Shown here one piece after another: positions 45,654 to 53,652 of a DNA stretch of 64,000 nt. The notes under the pieces are model-generated. The model was given only the letters and a program-made list of their open reading frames with translations. It ran no database searches and was not told the origin of the DNA. Origin of the DNA: Halomonas sp. SpR1. GTDB taxonomy: Bacteria; Pseudomonadota; Gammaproteobacteria; Pseudomonadales; Halomonadaceae. Location of the stretch: positions 1 to 64,000 of the forward strand of contig NZ_JAUAMB010000027.1 of NCBI RefSeq assembly GCF_031010175.1. The letters are read 5' to 3'. Each line of letters opens with the position of its first letter. The stretch's first letter is position 1. The translations under genes and the position numbers were made by a program.

Positions 45654-45663
45654 AGGGTACGTT

Positions 45664-45801
45664 ATGACTGAAACACCACTGAAGCTCTCCTATCGCCAGC
45701 AGGCCCACGATTTCATCGCTGCATTGAAGGCTAACAATGTCCAAGTCGAACTAGTGGATATGTCTAACTGCGATCACTTTGATGTGCTAGATGCTTTATA
45801 A
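45664..45801 (+). pseudogene. Fragment resembling the C-terminus of an arylformamidase
   Basis: 45 codons beginning MTETPLKLSYRQQAHDFI; the later LVDMSNCDHFDVLDAL resembles the end of alpha/beta-hydrolase kynurenine formamidases, whose catalytic His lies in an NHFD-type motif. It is cut right after the His-containing stretch (CDHFDVL). It follows the kynU remnant by ten bases, as in a kyn operon. Assignment is by motif only. Confidence 0.5.
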
Positions 45802-45956
45802 ACATGGAAGAGATAAGTAGCCGTAGTAAATACCCCACTGGCCAGCTCGCTTCGAATGCGCGCTTACCGATGGCAGGGCGGGATTGGTAAGGTTGTCTTG
45901 TTACGTATCCACTGAGAGCATCATTCGCATCATGCCAAGCTAAATGCTTAATGAGC

Positions 45957-46196
45957 TTACCAAGTCTCATCCGCGCCCGGTGGCCCCATATCGATCTGCA
46001 TATCAGGCGCTATATCCACTACGCCTTTGACCTTTCTCAGCCGTTCCGCCGTGGCATCGTCTGCCGAGCCGGTAATACAGCCGATCTCCTCCAACACCTC
46101 CTGGATGGTTAATCCTTCAGCGCTTAGGCGCGTGGCCATTTCGTTTATCGGTTGGTCGCTGGAAATAGTGATCAACCATAGCGCTACCGTTGGCAT
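45957..46196 (-). CDS. Small partner protein of the adjacent subtilase (ferredoxin-fold, I9-like)
   Basis: 79 residues starting MPTVALWLITISSDQPIN, predicted beta-alpha-beta-beta-alpha-beta: two helices (INEMATRLSAEGL, DATAERLRKVKG) between hydrophobic strands. This resembles inhibitor I9/propeptide domains. Similar 80-residue proteins adjacent to S8 peptidases are often mislabelled as ketohydroxyglutarate aldolase. The ribosome-binding site GGAGA precedes. It is 71 bases downstream of the subtilase and may be its inhibitor or folding partner (inference). Confidence 0.65.
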   Translation of the reverse strand: MPTVALWLITISSDQPINEMATRLSAEGLTIQEVLEEIGCITGSADDATAERLRKVKGVVDIAPDMQIDMGPPGADETW

Positions 46197-46267
46197 CTGG
46201 CATGTCTCCATAGTAAGTGCACTGGGCGGCCTGAAAGGAGCGCCTGCCCAGCGCGCGTCGTCCAACC

Positions 46268-47632
46268 TCAGGGGGCTTGCACCAACCCTGCTCCCACGCC
46301 GGATTCCGGTGATGGCAGCTCTTGCACCGAAGCCACCAACTGCTCCCACAGCTTCACTCCACGCAATGAAGCATCTGATTGTGCCCACAGAGCCGCGCAG
46401 CCTGCCACGTGTGGCGCCGCCATGCTGGTGCCACTGATCGTTTTATGGCGAGTGGGCCGGGGCCAGGAAGAAAAGATATCGCGCCCAGGCGCGGCAATCT
46501 CAATCTTGCCATGATTGGAAAAGTTGGAGGGCTTCAGGTTCGGGTCTAGGGACGCCACCGACATCACAGTAGGCGAGTTGGCAGGTGCCCCTGTAATGGT
46601 TGCTGCATTGCCCGACGCAGCGATAACGAGGCACCCATTCCGCAGAGCGGCTTCACCTGCATGGGTGTAAGCGGCCTGCACGGGGCTCTGGCTGCCAAGG
46701 GACATAGAGATCACTTCGCACCGGTTGGCGATGGCCCAGTTCAGGCCAGCGAGCACACCCGCCCCGGTACTGCTGCCCGAGTTGGTCAGTACCTTGCCGA
46801 CGAAGACCTGAGCTTCGTACGCGACCCCGTATCGGGGCGTGTTGCCGCCGGGGGTTTGGGGCCCACAGGCCGTGCCGATACAGTGCGTGCCGTGCCCGTT
46901 GATATCCTGAACCGGCTCCTCGACGAAGGAGCGGGTAACAAACTCCCTGCCAGCGAAATCCGGATGACCAAGATCCATCCCGGTATCCAGCACGGCAACT
47001 TTAATGCCAGCGCCACTCCAACGGCTTTGCGGCACCTTGCACTGAGCCAGCCCCCAAGTCACCTCAGGCGCTTCCGTCTCACGCGATTCTTCGCGCTCGT
47101 CACTATCAAGTTCAACACCGAGGTCGCGTGCGATAGTACTCGCTGCGCGCAAAAAGCCCCGCAGGTAGTCGGCATTTCTAGAATCAGAGTTTTTAGCATC
47201 AGGATTTTTAAAATCAGAGCTTTCAGAAAACGCAAAATACTCGGGCTCAATAATTTCTATCGGGCTTTCCGCTGAAATCTTGTCAAAAACACTCATCCCG
47301 TGCTGCTCTAAGGCGTCACCGCCAACCAGCGCGACACCCAGCTCCGGGAACACCAACGCCTCAGCATCCCCAGTGTCTTCCAGGCTGACGGCCTGATCGG
47401 TGAAGTCTCGGGCATCGGCCACCCGAAAGTTCTGAGCCTTTAGCGCCTGGATGCCCTCTTCTACTCTTCCCTCACGGTAGCTGATAAGAAAGCGCCCCGT
47501 TTCAAGGCAGCTACCGCCACGCTCCAGCGCTGCCAGCAGGAGTTTCTCGGTGCTGCAGGAAACCGAGTTAAGTGAACCGCTCAGGCCAGGCGACTTGCTA
47601 CCGCTGCCATTACCTTTAGGTGTTTTAGCCAT
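46268..47632 (-). CDS. S8 subtilisin-like serine peptidase, cytosolic
   Basis: 454 residues. The triad is complete: Asp216 (KVAVLDTGMDLGHPDF), His247 (DINGHGTHCIGTA) and Ser403 (SGTSMAAPHVAG); oxyanion Asn342. No signal peptide is present; the start is a Ser/Gly/Lys-rich segment. Residues about 48-135 look like an I9-type propeptide domain. A linker (about 138-158) contains pentapeptide repeats (SDFKN, PDAKN, SDSRN) from a 15-bp DNA repeat. AAGGGAT precedes the start. The small I9-like gene follows. Confidence 0.85.
   Translation of the reverse strand: MAKTPKGNGSGSKSPGLSGSLNSVSCSTEKLLLAALERGGSCLETGRFLISYREGRVEEGIQALKAQNFRVADARDFTDQAVSLEDTGDAEALVFPELGVALVGGDALEQHGMSVFDKISAESPIEIIEPEYFAFSESSDFKNPDAKNSDSRNADYLRGFLRAASTIARDLGVELDSDEREESRETEAPEVTWGLAQCKVPQSRWSGAGIKVAVLDTGMDLGHPDFAGREFVTRSFVEEPVQDINGHGTHCIGTACGPQTPGGNTPRYGVAYEAQVFVGKVLTNSGSSTGAGVLAGLNWAIANRCEVISMSLGSQSPVQAAYTHAGEAALRNGCLVIAASGNAATITGAPANSPTVMSVASLDPNLKPSNFSNHGKIEIAAPGRDIFSSWPRPTRHKTISGTSMAAPHVAGCAALWAQSDASLRGVKLWEQLVASVQELPSPESGVGAGLVQAP
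47181..47225. repeat. In-frame 15-bp tandem array in the subtilase gene
   Basis: Three degenerate units (GAATCAGAGTTTTTA, GCATCAGGATTTTTA, AAATCAGAGCTTTCA) coding for the pentapeptide repeats in the linker between propeptide-like and catalytic domains. Confidence 0.7.
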
Positions 47633-47697
47633 CGTAGATCCCTTTTCGTTTGGCTGGACAGAAATATTGAAATACTGCTGCTTTCAGCTTAACGCAC

Positions 47698-48504
47698 CTA
47701 ATGATCTTCGCCAGATTGATTCAATCCAGAGTAACTAAGCTCTTCATCCCTAAGTGTGAGCACTTCAAAACCGCTGGATGTGACCGCAACCGTATGCTCC
47801 CACTGAGCAGACAATTTCTTGTCGCTGGTTACCACCGTCCAACCATCTCGTTTGGTTTTAATTTTGGCTTTGCCCTGATTAATCATGGGCTCGATGGTAA
47901 ACACCATTCCTTCTTGTAAAACCAAGCCTCTGCCTTTCTTTCCGTAATGCAGTACCTGGGGCTCTTCATGCATTTCCCGGCCTATTCCATGGCCGCAATA
48001 CTCCCGCACAACAGAGTAACCATGCTTTTCAGCATGTTGCTGGATGGCATAACCCACATCCCCCAACGTGGCACCGGGTTTGACCGCGTATATTCCTTGC
48101 CATAGGGCCTCGTAGGTTTTATCCACCAGCCGCTTTGCATAGGGCGTGACATCGCCGATCAGGTACATCTTGCTGGAGTCAGCAATAAAGCCGTCTTTTT
48201 CCAGGGTAATATCGACATTAACAATATCGCCTGATTTAAGCGTTCGCGTTTCAGATGGAACCCCGTGACACACCACGTGATTAACTGATGCATTCAACAC
48301 GTACTGGTAATCGTATTGCCCCTTACTGGCCGGGCGTGCCTGCAAGTCATCAACGATATAGCGCTCGGCCCAATTATTGATATCCATAGTGGATACGCCG
48401 GGCACTATTCGCTTATCGAGATAACTGAAAACCAAGGCGAGTAATCGCCCGGCCTCACGCATCACGCTCAGTTCCTCTTCACTTTTCAGGATAACGTTAG
48501 GCAC
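47698..48504 (-). CDS. map: Methionine aminopeptidase paralogue, type I
   Basis: 268 residues, pita-bread fold. Metal ligands can be placed: Asp in VNVDITLEKDG, Asp in FIADSSKMY, His in CGHGIGREMHEEP, Glu in FTIEPMI and the last Glu in WEHTVAVTS. It removes N-terminal Met. The start is taken as GTG at 48504 because AGGAAGG lies six bases before; this overlaps the upstream ParD-like gene by eight bases. An ATG 18 bases earlier has no good site. Being linked to a ParD-like gene, not rpsB, it is probably the second MetAP paralogue of this genome. Confidence 0.87.
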   Translation of the reverse strand: MPNVILKSEEELSVMREAGRLLALVFSYLDKRIVPGVSTMDINNWAERYIVDDLQARPASKGQYDYQYVLNASVNHVVCHGVPSETRTLKSGDIVNVDITLEKDGFIADSSKMYLIGDVTPYAKRLVDKTYEALWQGIYAVKPGATLGDVGYAIQQHAEKHGYSVVREYCGHGIGREMHEEPQVLHYGKKGRGLVLQEGMVFTIEPMINQGKAKIKTKRDGWTVVTSDKKLSAQWEHTVAVTSSGFEVLTLRDEELSYSGLNQSGEDH

Positions 48505-48703
48505 TGGCAACCTTCCTGACATCCACGTCGGCTTGCTTCATTTGCTCACGCATAATGTCAGAGAAGGTCATGCCTGGATTGGCCTCGGCAAGCATACCCA
48601 CCTTGATCCAGTACTCTGCCTGGGCATTGATTGAGCGCACCATGACAGTGCTTGCCTTGCGAATATCCTCGTGCAGTTGGTCATTGATCTTAACGATACC
48701 CAT
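48497..48703 (-). CDS. ParD-like antitoxin-family protein
   Basis: 68 residues (MGIVKINDQLHEDIRKASTVM...), a ribbon-helix-helix-type protein matching the ParD_like family by its KINDQLHEDIR opening and the NAQAEYWIKVGMLAE stretch. No ParE follows; the next gene, overlapping by eight bases, is a methionine aminopeptidase. This linkage recurs in proteobacteria in my recollection. AGGTGG lies just upstream. It is probably a DNA-binding autoregulator. Confidence 0.75.
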   Translation of the reverse strand: MGIVKINDQLHEDIRKASTVMVRSINAQAEYWIKVGMLAEANPGMTFSDIMREQMKQADVDVRKVASA

Positions 48704-48824
48704 CACACCACCTAATATATGGAATGCATATAAACCGCATACGAATCATATACCGCCAAAAATGGAGCGACAAGCTTACCTGTCACTAGCGCAGGGCACC
48801 CCACCTATGCAGAGCCTTGGCTAG

Positions 48825-48869
48825 CCGAGTTCGAAAAAACCGAGGTCTGAAAAACCGGGGTCTGAAAAA
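48825..48869. repeat. 15-bp tandem array downstream of the DUF2784 gene
   Basis: CCGAGTTCGAAAAAA, CCGAGGTCTGAAAAA and CCGGGGTCTGAAAAA in succession, ending two bases before the stop codon of the minus-strand DUF2784 gene. Confidence 0.8.
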
Positions 48870-48871
48870 CA

Positions 48872-49273
48872 CTAACGAAAACGAGCATTTGGCCGTACAG
48901 CAAACCAACTGGCCAACACCAAACTACCGAATAGCGTGTAAACCACCACAAACACCCACTCCGGCAGAGTGAAATAGAGCAGGCTATGCAGCCAGTGCTG
49001 AATAAACGAGCCTGAATAGGTGGCGGCGCCCGCCTCTGCCCTTAGCGCCATTTCCCAGATGGTTAACGGGCACACCGCGCCTAACCAAGCTTGAATAACC
49101 ACATAGCCAATGGCGCATAGGTGCACGATACGAAAAACCCGATTACGCACCCACTGCCAGTTCAGGAAATAGCCTGCGTACACTGCGAATAAGCCGAGTA
49201 CCACAAAGGCCACAAACAGCACGTGGAGAATGAGAATAACGTCGGCAAGGAGGAGTAATAGCGTGGAAGGCAT
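48872..49273 (-). CDS. DUF2784 membrane protein
   Basis: 133 residues with four hydrophobic helices, beginning MPSTLLLLLADVILILHVLF, and the DUF2784 features NWQWVRNRVFRIVHL and CPLTIWE. Function unknown. A GTG four codons upstream could also initiate. Next to a diguanylate cyclase gene on the same strand (70 bases apart). Confidence 0.82.
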   Translation of the reverse strand: MPSTLLLLLADVILILHVLFVAFVVLGLFAVYAGYFLNWQWVRNRVFRIVHLCAIGYVVIQAWLGAVCPLTIWEMALRAEAGAATYSGSFIQHWLHSLLYFTLPEWVFVVVYTLFGSLVLASWFAVRPNARFR

Positions 49274-49343
49274 AGCAGAGCGCACCTACTGTCGAAGCTT
49301 GGTAGGGCTATGACAGCAAAATAACCACTCCGATTCTTTCGCG

Positions 49344-50549
49344 TTATCCCTCTTCGACTCCATCGCGGCAAACGACGACTTGGTTCCTTCCCCCACGCTT
49401 GCCAACATAAAGCATCTCATCCGCTCGTTTAATCAAAGACTCCAGATCGGTCTCATCTGAATTTGTGGCCACCACACCAACAGTGACGCTTGGGCGGAGC
49501 TTGCCCATCACCTCTGCTAACGAAAGCTCAGCCACCTTCTTTTTCAAACGCTCTGCGACCAGCTGCGCATCGCTTGGGCTGGTGTCTGGCAGCGCGACGA
49601 CAAACTCTTCACCACCGAAACGTCCGATCACATCCGTTGGGCGCAGAGATTCTGCGCAGACTTCGGCAATCTTGGTCAGCACCCAATCCCCATGGCTATG
49701 CCCCCAGGTGTCGTTAATTTGCTTGAAGTGATCCACATCGATCATAAACAGGCTGAACGGTTCCTTGTGGGTTTGCGAGCGCTGCAGCAGGTCTTTAGCC
49801 AGTTTTATGAAGTGGCCGCGATTATTCAGGCTGGTCAGCGCATCGCGCTCAGCGGCCACCCTCAATTGCTCCTCCAGTGACTTTCGATGTGCGATTTCTT
49901 TGTATAATTGGTGGTTATGCTCACGCTCTTCATGAAGCATTGCATACTGCTTGCGCTGCAGGCTTTCCAGGCGCAGCAGGGAAAAAAAACCTACAACGTT
50001 GCCCATAATCAGCAAAAGTGCGACCAGCAGTGTCGCTATCGGGGCAAGCCCAGCGAACAGCACCGCAGCCACTAAAAAGCCAATATTTAAATAGAGGCTG
50101 GCAGCTGTCACTACTACTAACAGATTGGGAATAAGAAGATAAAACGCCATGGTAGCGACCACCACCGCGGTGATTTGAGTGGGGAGGCTGTCGGGTCGTA
50201 GGGGGACAATCAATATAATGCCCGTGGCAAATACCCAGAGTGGCAAAGCGTGCAACCAAGCTCGGTAATCGTTGCCACCCCAGTGCCGCACCACGAACGC
50301 CACCAGTAGGCATACACTCACCACCACTATTCGCATGGCAAGCAGCAGATAGAACTCTCGGGTAAGGCCCAGCAGGTAGTAATCCGAAATCGCGAACATG
50401 CCAAAGACACAGGCCGCAACGCTCACGGCAAGGTTGAACTCAAGCCTCACGCTTTCCTGGATACTCCGCCGATACATCAACTCACTGCTAGCGTCGCAAA
50501 ATTGCCCTGTTAATCCATGCACCTGATACTGTTTTTTCTGTAATGGCAC
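49344..50549 (-). CDS. Diguanylate cyclase with membrane sensor
   Basis: 401 residues. Six or so membrane helices fill about residues 38-200 (MASE-like), a short coiled linker (HEEREHNHQLYKEIAHRKSLEE) follows, then a GGDEF domain. The active site is intact (GRFGGEEFVVALP), and the RxxD inhibitory site (RPTD) stands five residues before it, so product inhibition is expected. Makes c-di-GMP in the cytoplasm. The start is GTG (MPLQKKQYQV), with GGGAG and GGGG upstream; an internal ATG 24 codons on is possible. Confidence 0.88.
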   Translation of the reverse strand: MPLQKKQYQVHGLTGQFCDASSELMYRRSIQESVRLEFNLAVSVAACVFGMFAISDYYLLGLTREFYLLLAMRIVVVSVCLLVAFVVRHWGGNDYRAWLHALPLWVFATGIILIVPLRPDSLPTQITAVVVATMAFYLLIPNLLVVVTAASLYLNIGFLVAAVLFAGLAPIATLLVALLLIMGNVVGFFSLLRLESLQRKQYAMLHEEREHNHQLYKEIAHRKSLEEQLRVAAERDALTSLNNRGHFIKLAKDLLQRSQTHKEPFSLFMIDVDHFKQINDTWGHSHGDWVLTKIAEVCAESLRPTDVIGRFGGEEFVVALPDTSPSDAQLVAERLKKKVAELSLAEVMGKLRPSVTVGVVATNSDETDLESLIKRADEMLYVGKRGGRNQVVVCRDGVEEG

Positions 50550-50615
50550 AACCCCACACTCCCGACGTCACGAAGCCGTTTTTGTTATTTTATCAACAAC
50601 GCAATACCACTCACC

Positions 50616-51413
50616 TCAACATTCTGCCGGGGTAACCGTGCGATAAATGGCCGTCGTCTCTTCCAACCCTTGCTGTAATGCCCGGATGCGGGATTCATGA
50701 GCGGGGTGGGTAGAAAGAAACTCTGGAGGCTGGTCGCCGCCAACAGCCGCCATGTTGCGCCACAGGGCCACGCTTTGCTGCGGGTCAAATCCCGCACGGG
50801 CCATAATCTCAAGGCCCATCAAATCTGCCTCCTCTTCGTGGGTGCGGCTGAAAGGCAGGCTAATACCCAACTGGGCTCCGATACCCAAGGCCTGCATTAA
50901 CTGCTGGTTGCCAAACTCCTCTTCCCCTAATAACCCCACCACCAAGAACACGGCTTTAATACCCAGCTGCTGGGTAAGCCGCTCATTGCCATGATCCGCC
51001 AGCACATGGCCAACCTCGTGCCCAATCACCGCCGCTAGCTGGGCGGGGGTTTCAGCCACCCGCAGCAGGCCGCTATGCACACCAATGCGCCCACCCGGCA
51101 GCGCAAACGCATTGGGGGAAGCATCCTCAAACACCACCACTTCCCAGCGCTCGGGGAAAGCGAGCCCTGGGTAGCTTGCCTCAGCGCCAGCCACCACTTT
51201 CTCAGCCACACACTGCACCAGTTGATTCGCCTGCGCATCAAGGTTAATCGGCTGGCTATCGCGTAACTGGTTAAAGGCGTCTTCCCCCATATCTGCCATT
51301 AACGAGTTCGGCACTAACGCCAATTGGGAGCGCCCGGTGGGCGTTTCCCCACAGCCAGTCAGAGAGGCCAGCAGCCCCAAGAGGAAAAGAGGTAACAGAG
51401 ATCGCCGATGCAT
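50616..51413 (-). CDS. M48-family metalloprotease lipoprotein (LoiP/YcaL-like)
   Basis: 265 residues. Signal peptide with lipobox LTGC (about Cys21), then an M48 domain with HEVGH (VIGHEVGHVLADHG) and EEADLMGLEIM for the third ligand, and THPAHESRIRALQ near the end. Presumed periplasmic or outer-membrane-anchored protease for envelope protein quality control. Downstream of the beta-propeller-like gene (18 bases), so probably in one operon with it. Confidence 0.87.
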   Translation of the reverse strand: MHRRSLLPLFLLGLLASLTGCGETPTGRSQLALVPNSLMADMGEDAFNQLRDSQPINLDAQANQLVQCVAEKVVAGAEASYPGLAFPERWEVVVFEDASPNAFALPGGRIGVHSGLLRVAETPAQLAAVIGHEVGHVLADHGNERLTQQLGIKAVFLVVGLLGEEEFGNQQLMQALGIGAQLGISLPFSRTHEEEADLMGLEIMARAGFDPQQSVALWRNMAAVGGDQPPEFLSTHPAHESRIRALQQGLEETTAIYRTVTPAEC

Positions 51414-51431
51414 CGGATGGTATCGCCTGGA

Positions 51432-52469
51432 TTAAGAAACGTGCAGTAGAGTGTAAGGCGCTTCGCAGGCGTGACGCTCGTCGCGTTCATCAACGCTTCC
51501 CAACCCAAGGTGGCGATCGTTATCGTAGGCGACGAACAGGCGGTCATGATCCAGCACGGCGAGCCCTTCGGCTTTGTGTTCAAACTCCAGCGGCAAGCCT
51601 GCAGGCGTGGTCACCAGCGTTGGCTCGCGCCCTTCCCGAAAACCGCCCAAGCTCACTTCCCACAGATACCCGCCAATGCGCTCTTCACCGGCTTCTTCTA
51701 CTTCAAAGCTGTTCAGCAAGTACAGACGGCCATGGTAGGGGTCGTACTCCAGGCTCGATAGGCCACAGTCGTAACGCACCGCTGAGTGGCTACAAGGGTC
51801 GAAGGCAAAGTGCTCACGCATTTCGTCGATAAACACCAGGTTGCCACTTTCGCTGATCTTGTAATGCGCGCCGACGATCCTGCTGACATAGCTGAAATCA
51901 GCATGGGACTGCCCCTGCTCACGAATGCCAAACAGCAGCAGTCCATCGCCGCGCTCACCAGGAATGGCGGCCAGTCCTTCGATTTTGTAGTACGGGAAAC
52001 CAATCGCTTGATCCAGCTTGGTGCGAAGCTCTAGCGATCCTTCCACGCCATCCCGAGGGTCGGGGTCGACCACTTGCACCTGTTCTGGGTGACCCAGCGG
52101 CCAAATCAATAGGTGGTTGTAATCGTTCAGGTCATGGCTTTCGTTGTCGATACGGTCGAAGCCGGTAGTAGCCAGCACGTGGCGGCCATCCGCCGTAAGG
52201 GAGAGATCTTCGTACTTAACCGCCTGTTTAATTAGCGGCGTGGTGAAGTACTCCAACTGGCTGTCATCCGGGCCTTGTTCAGTCATCGGCATGGCAAACA
52301 TTGCCGAATGCTCTTCCCCCGGCACCGGTTTATCGCTGGCCAAAATGAGCCGCTGGCCGTCGAAAAGCACGGCAGATACTTCGGCATTTACCAGCTTGCC
52401 GCACTCATCGCGCAGCCCAGCGGGAAAACAGTGGATAGTGCCTTGCTGCAGAATGGTCGCGTGCGTCAT
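51432..52469 (-). CDS. Cytoplasmic beta-propeller-like protein of unknown function
   Basis: 345 residues without signal peptide. Repeated beta-strand blades with motifs such as YYKIEGLAAIPGERGDGLLLFG, LEYDPYHGRLYLLNSF and EFEHKAEGLAVLDHDRLFVAYDND, typical of phytase-like or DUF3616-type propellers. I cannot name the family with certainty. GGGAGGA precedes the start. It is followed after 18 bases by the M48 lipoprotease gene. Confidence 0.65.
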   Translation of the reverse strand: MTHATILQQGTIHCFPAGLRDECGKLVNAEVSAVLFDGQRLILASDKPVPGEEHSAMFAMPMTEQGPDDSQLEYFTTPLIKQAVKYEDLSLTADGRHVLATTGFDRIDNESHDLNDYNHLLIWPLGHPEQVQVVDPDPRDGVEGSLELRTKLDQAIGFPYYKIEGLAAIPGERGDGLLLFGIREQGQSHADFSYVSRIVGAHYKISESGNLVFIDEMREHFAFDPCSHSAVRYDCGLSSLEYDPYHGRLYLLNSFEVEEAGEERIGGYLWEVSLGGFREGREPTLVTTPAGLPLEFEHKAEGLAVLDHDRLFVAYDNDRHLGLGSVDERDERHACEAPYTLLHVS

Positions 52470-52667
52470 GGTGGTCGATCCTCCCGACTGCTGAAAGTAA
52501 AGAGCAGCTTACTAGAGCTTTAGGGAAGGCGTCGAACATATGCAGAACCATTTATTCGGTCGTCATCTGTTGGCGCAGCGATAGATATCGCCAACAATCT
52601 CTCCGTTGCGGGGAGATACATCTAGATTGCTCGCTGCGAGATGGGGTTCGTTAAGGTGTGCAAATCG

Positions 52668-53360
52668 TTAAGGCGTTTGCGCTTCGTCGCGCATCACTCT
52701 GAGCGAGGTGATTTCAATGTTGAGCGCATCACGCGTCTCTTCTAACTCATTTACCTGTTCATCAACAGCGGCAAGCTGGTTATTAGCCTCTTCAATCTCT
52801 GCGTTTAACGCTTCCAGGTCTGCTTCAACTTGCCTGCGTGCATCTTCTGCTTCCTGCAGAGACTGTTGAGCGGCATTGCGGGCAGCTTCGGCCTCTTGTT
52901 TGTCTTTTTCTACCTCGGCGTATGTCTTATTCAGCTCCTCCAGGGTGCTCTCCCGGTCTTCTATTTGTTCGTTGAGGGTGCTCACTTCTTCTTCGCGGGT
53001 TTCACGCTCGCCACGTAAAGCGGTCAAATCTTCTTTAGCATTTGCAATGTCGGCTCGCGTTGAGGCAAGTGCGGCTTCCGCTTCGGCTTGCTCCACTTCC
53101 AGGTTGCTCCTCTGTTGCTGCAGTGTCGCCAAGTCCAGCTCCGCGGCTTCTACCTCAGACATCTGCGCCTGAATCTGCTGATGCTCACGCTCGGTTTCTG
53201 CCAGCTGCGCTTCAAATGCTTCTATACTGTCTTGCCGTGACCCTGCAATGGTGTGCGCCACAACGGCCCAGACCACGGCAATAACGGCGATAATCAAGAT
53301 CACCTTTACGCGGTTATCACTCAGCAATGCTGTCATTGATGGTTTATTAGTCCCTGTCAT
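52668..53360 (-). CDS. Membrane-anchored coiled-coil protein
   Basis: 230 residues: one N-terminal membrane helix (about 18-40, VKVILIIAVIAVVWAVVAHTI) and then an almost continuous Glu/Gln/Ala/Leu-rich coiled coil to the end. No enzymatic motif. Very acidic. Similarity to specific families would be dominated by the coiled coil, so no name is given. Monocistronic, 198 bases from its neighbour downstream. Confidence 0.7.
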   Translation of the reverse strand: MTGTNKPSMTALLSDNRVKVILIIAVIAVVWAVVAHTIAGSRQDSIEAFEAQLAETEREHQQIQAQMSEVEAAELDLATLQQQRSNLEVEQAEAEAALASTRADIANAKEDLTALRGERETREEEVSTLNEQIEDRESTLEELNKTYAEVEKDKQEAEAARNAAQQSLQEAEDARRQVEADLEALNAEIEEANNQLAAVDEQVNELEETRDALNIEITSLRVMRDEAQTP

Positions 53361-53580
53361 TGGTGCAACCCTCTCGCTTCATTGATATCGCTAATTTAGT
53401 AGATAACGCATTAACTTCAGCGGACTGTAGTCTGACCTGTTGTTAATATGGAGGAAAGTTTTTAATTCAAGTAGGAGTGGTTCATTCATAAAAAATTGGC
53501 GTTACAACACGTTTGTTTTACATAACCTTTCTGGCCAAGCCATGAACACCCTCCTTTGGGAGACTAATATGTTTAGAAAG

Positions 53581-53608
53581 CAAAAACCCGGCCATTTTGG
53601 CCGGGTTT
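53581..53608 (-). terminator. Terminator of the chemoreceptor gene
   Basis: Perfect 11-bp stem AAACCCGGCCA/TGGCCGGGTTT around TTT; on the minus strand it is followed by a T run. It lies 45 bases after the stop of the methyl-accepting protein. The reading from the other side also has T's, so it may work both ways. Confidence 0.85.
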
Positions 53609-53652
53609 ACACCGCGATTAGACAATAACCTATTACTAAAATAAACGCCTAT

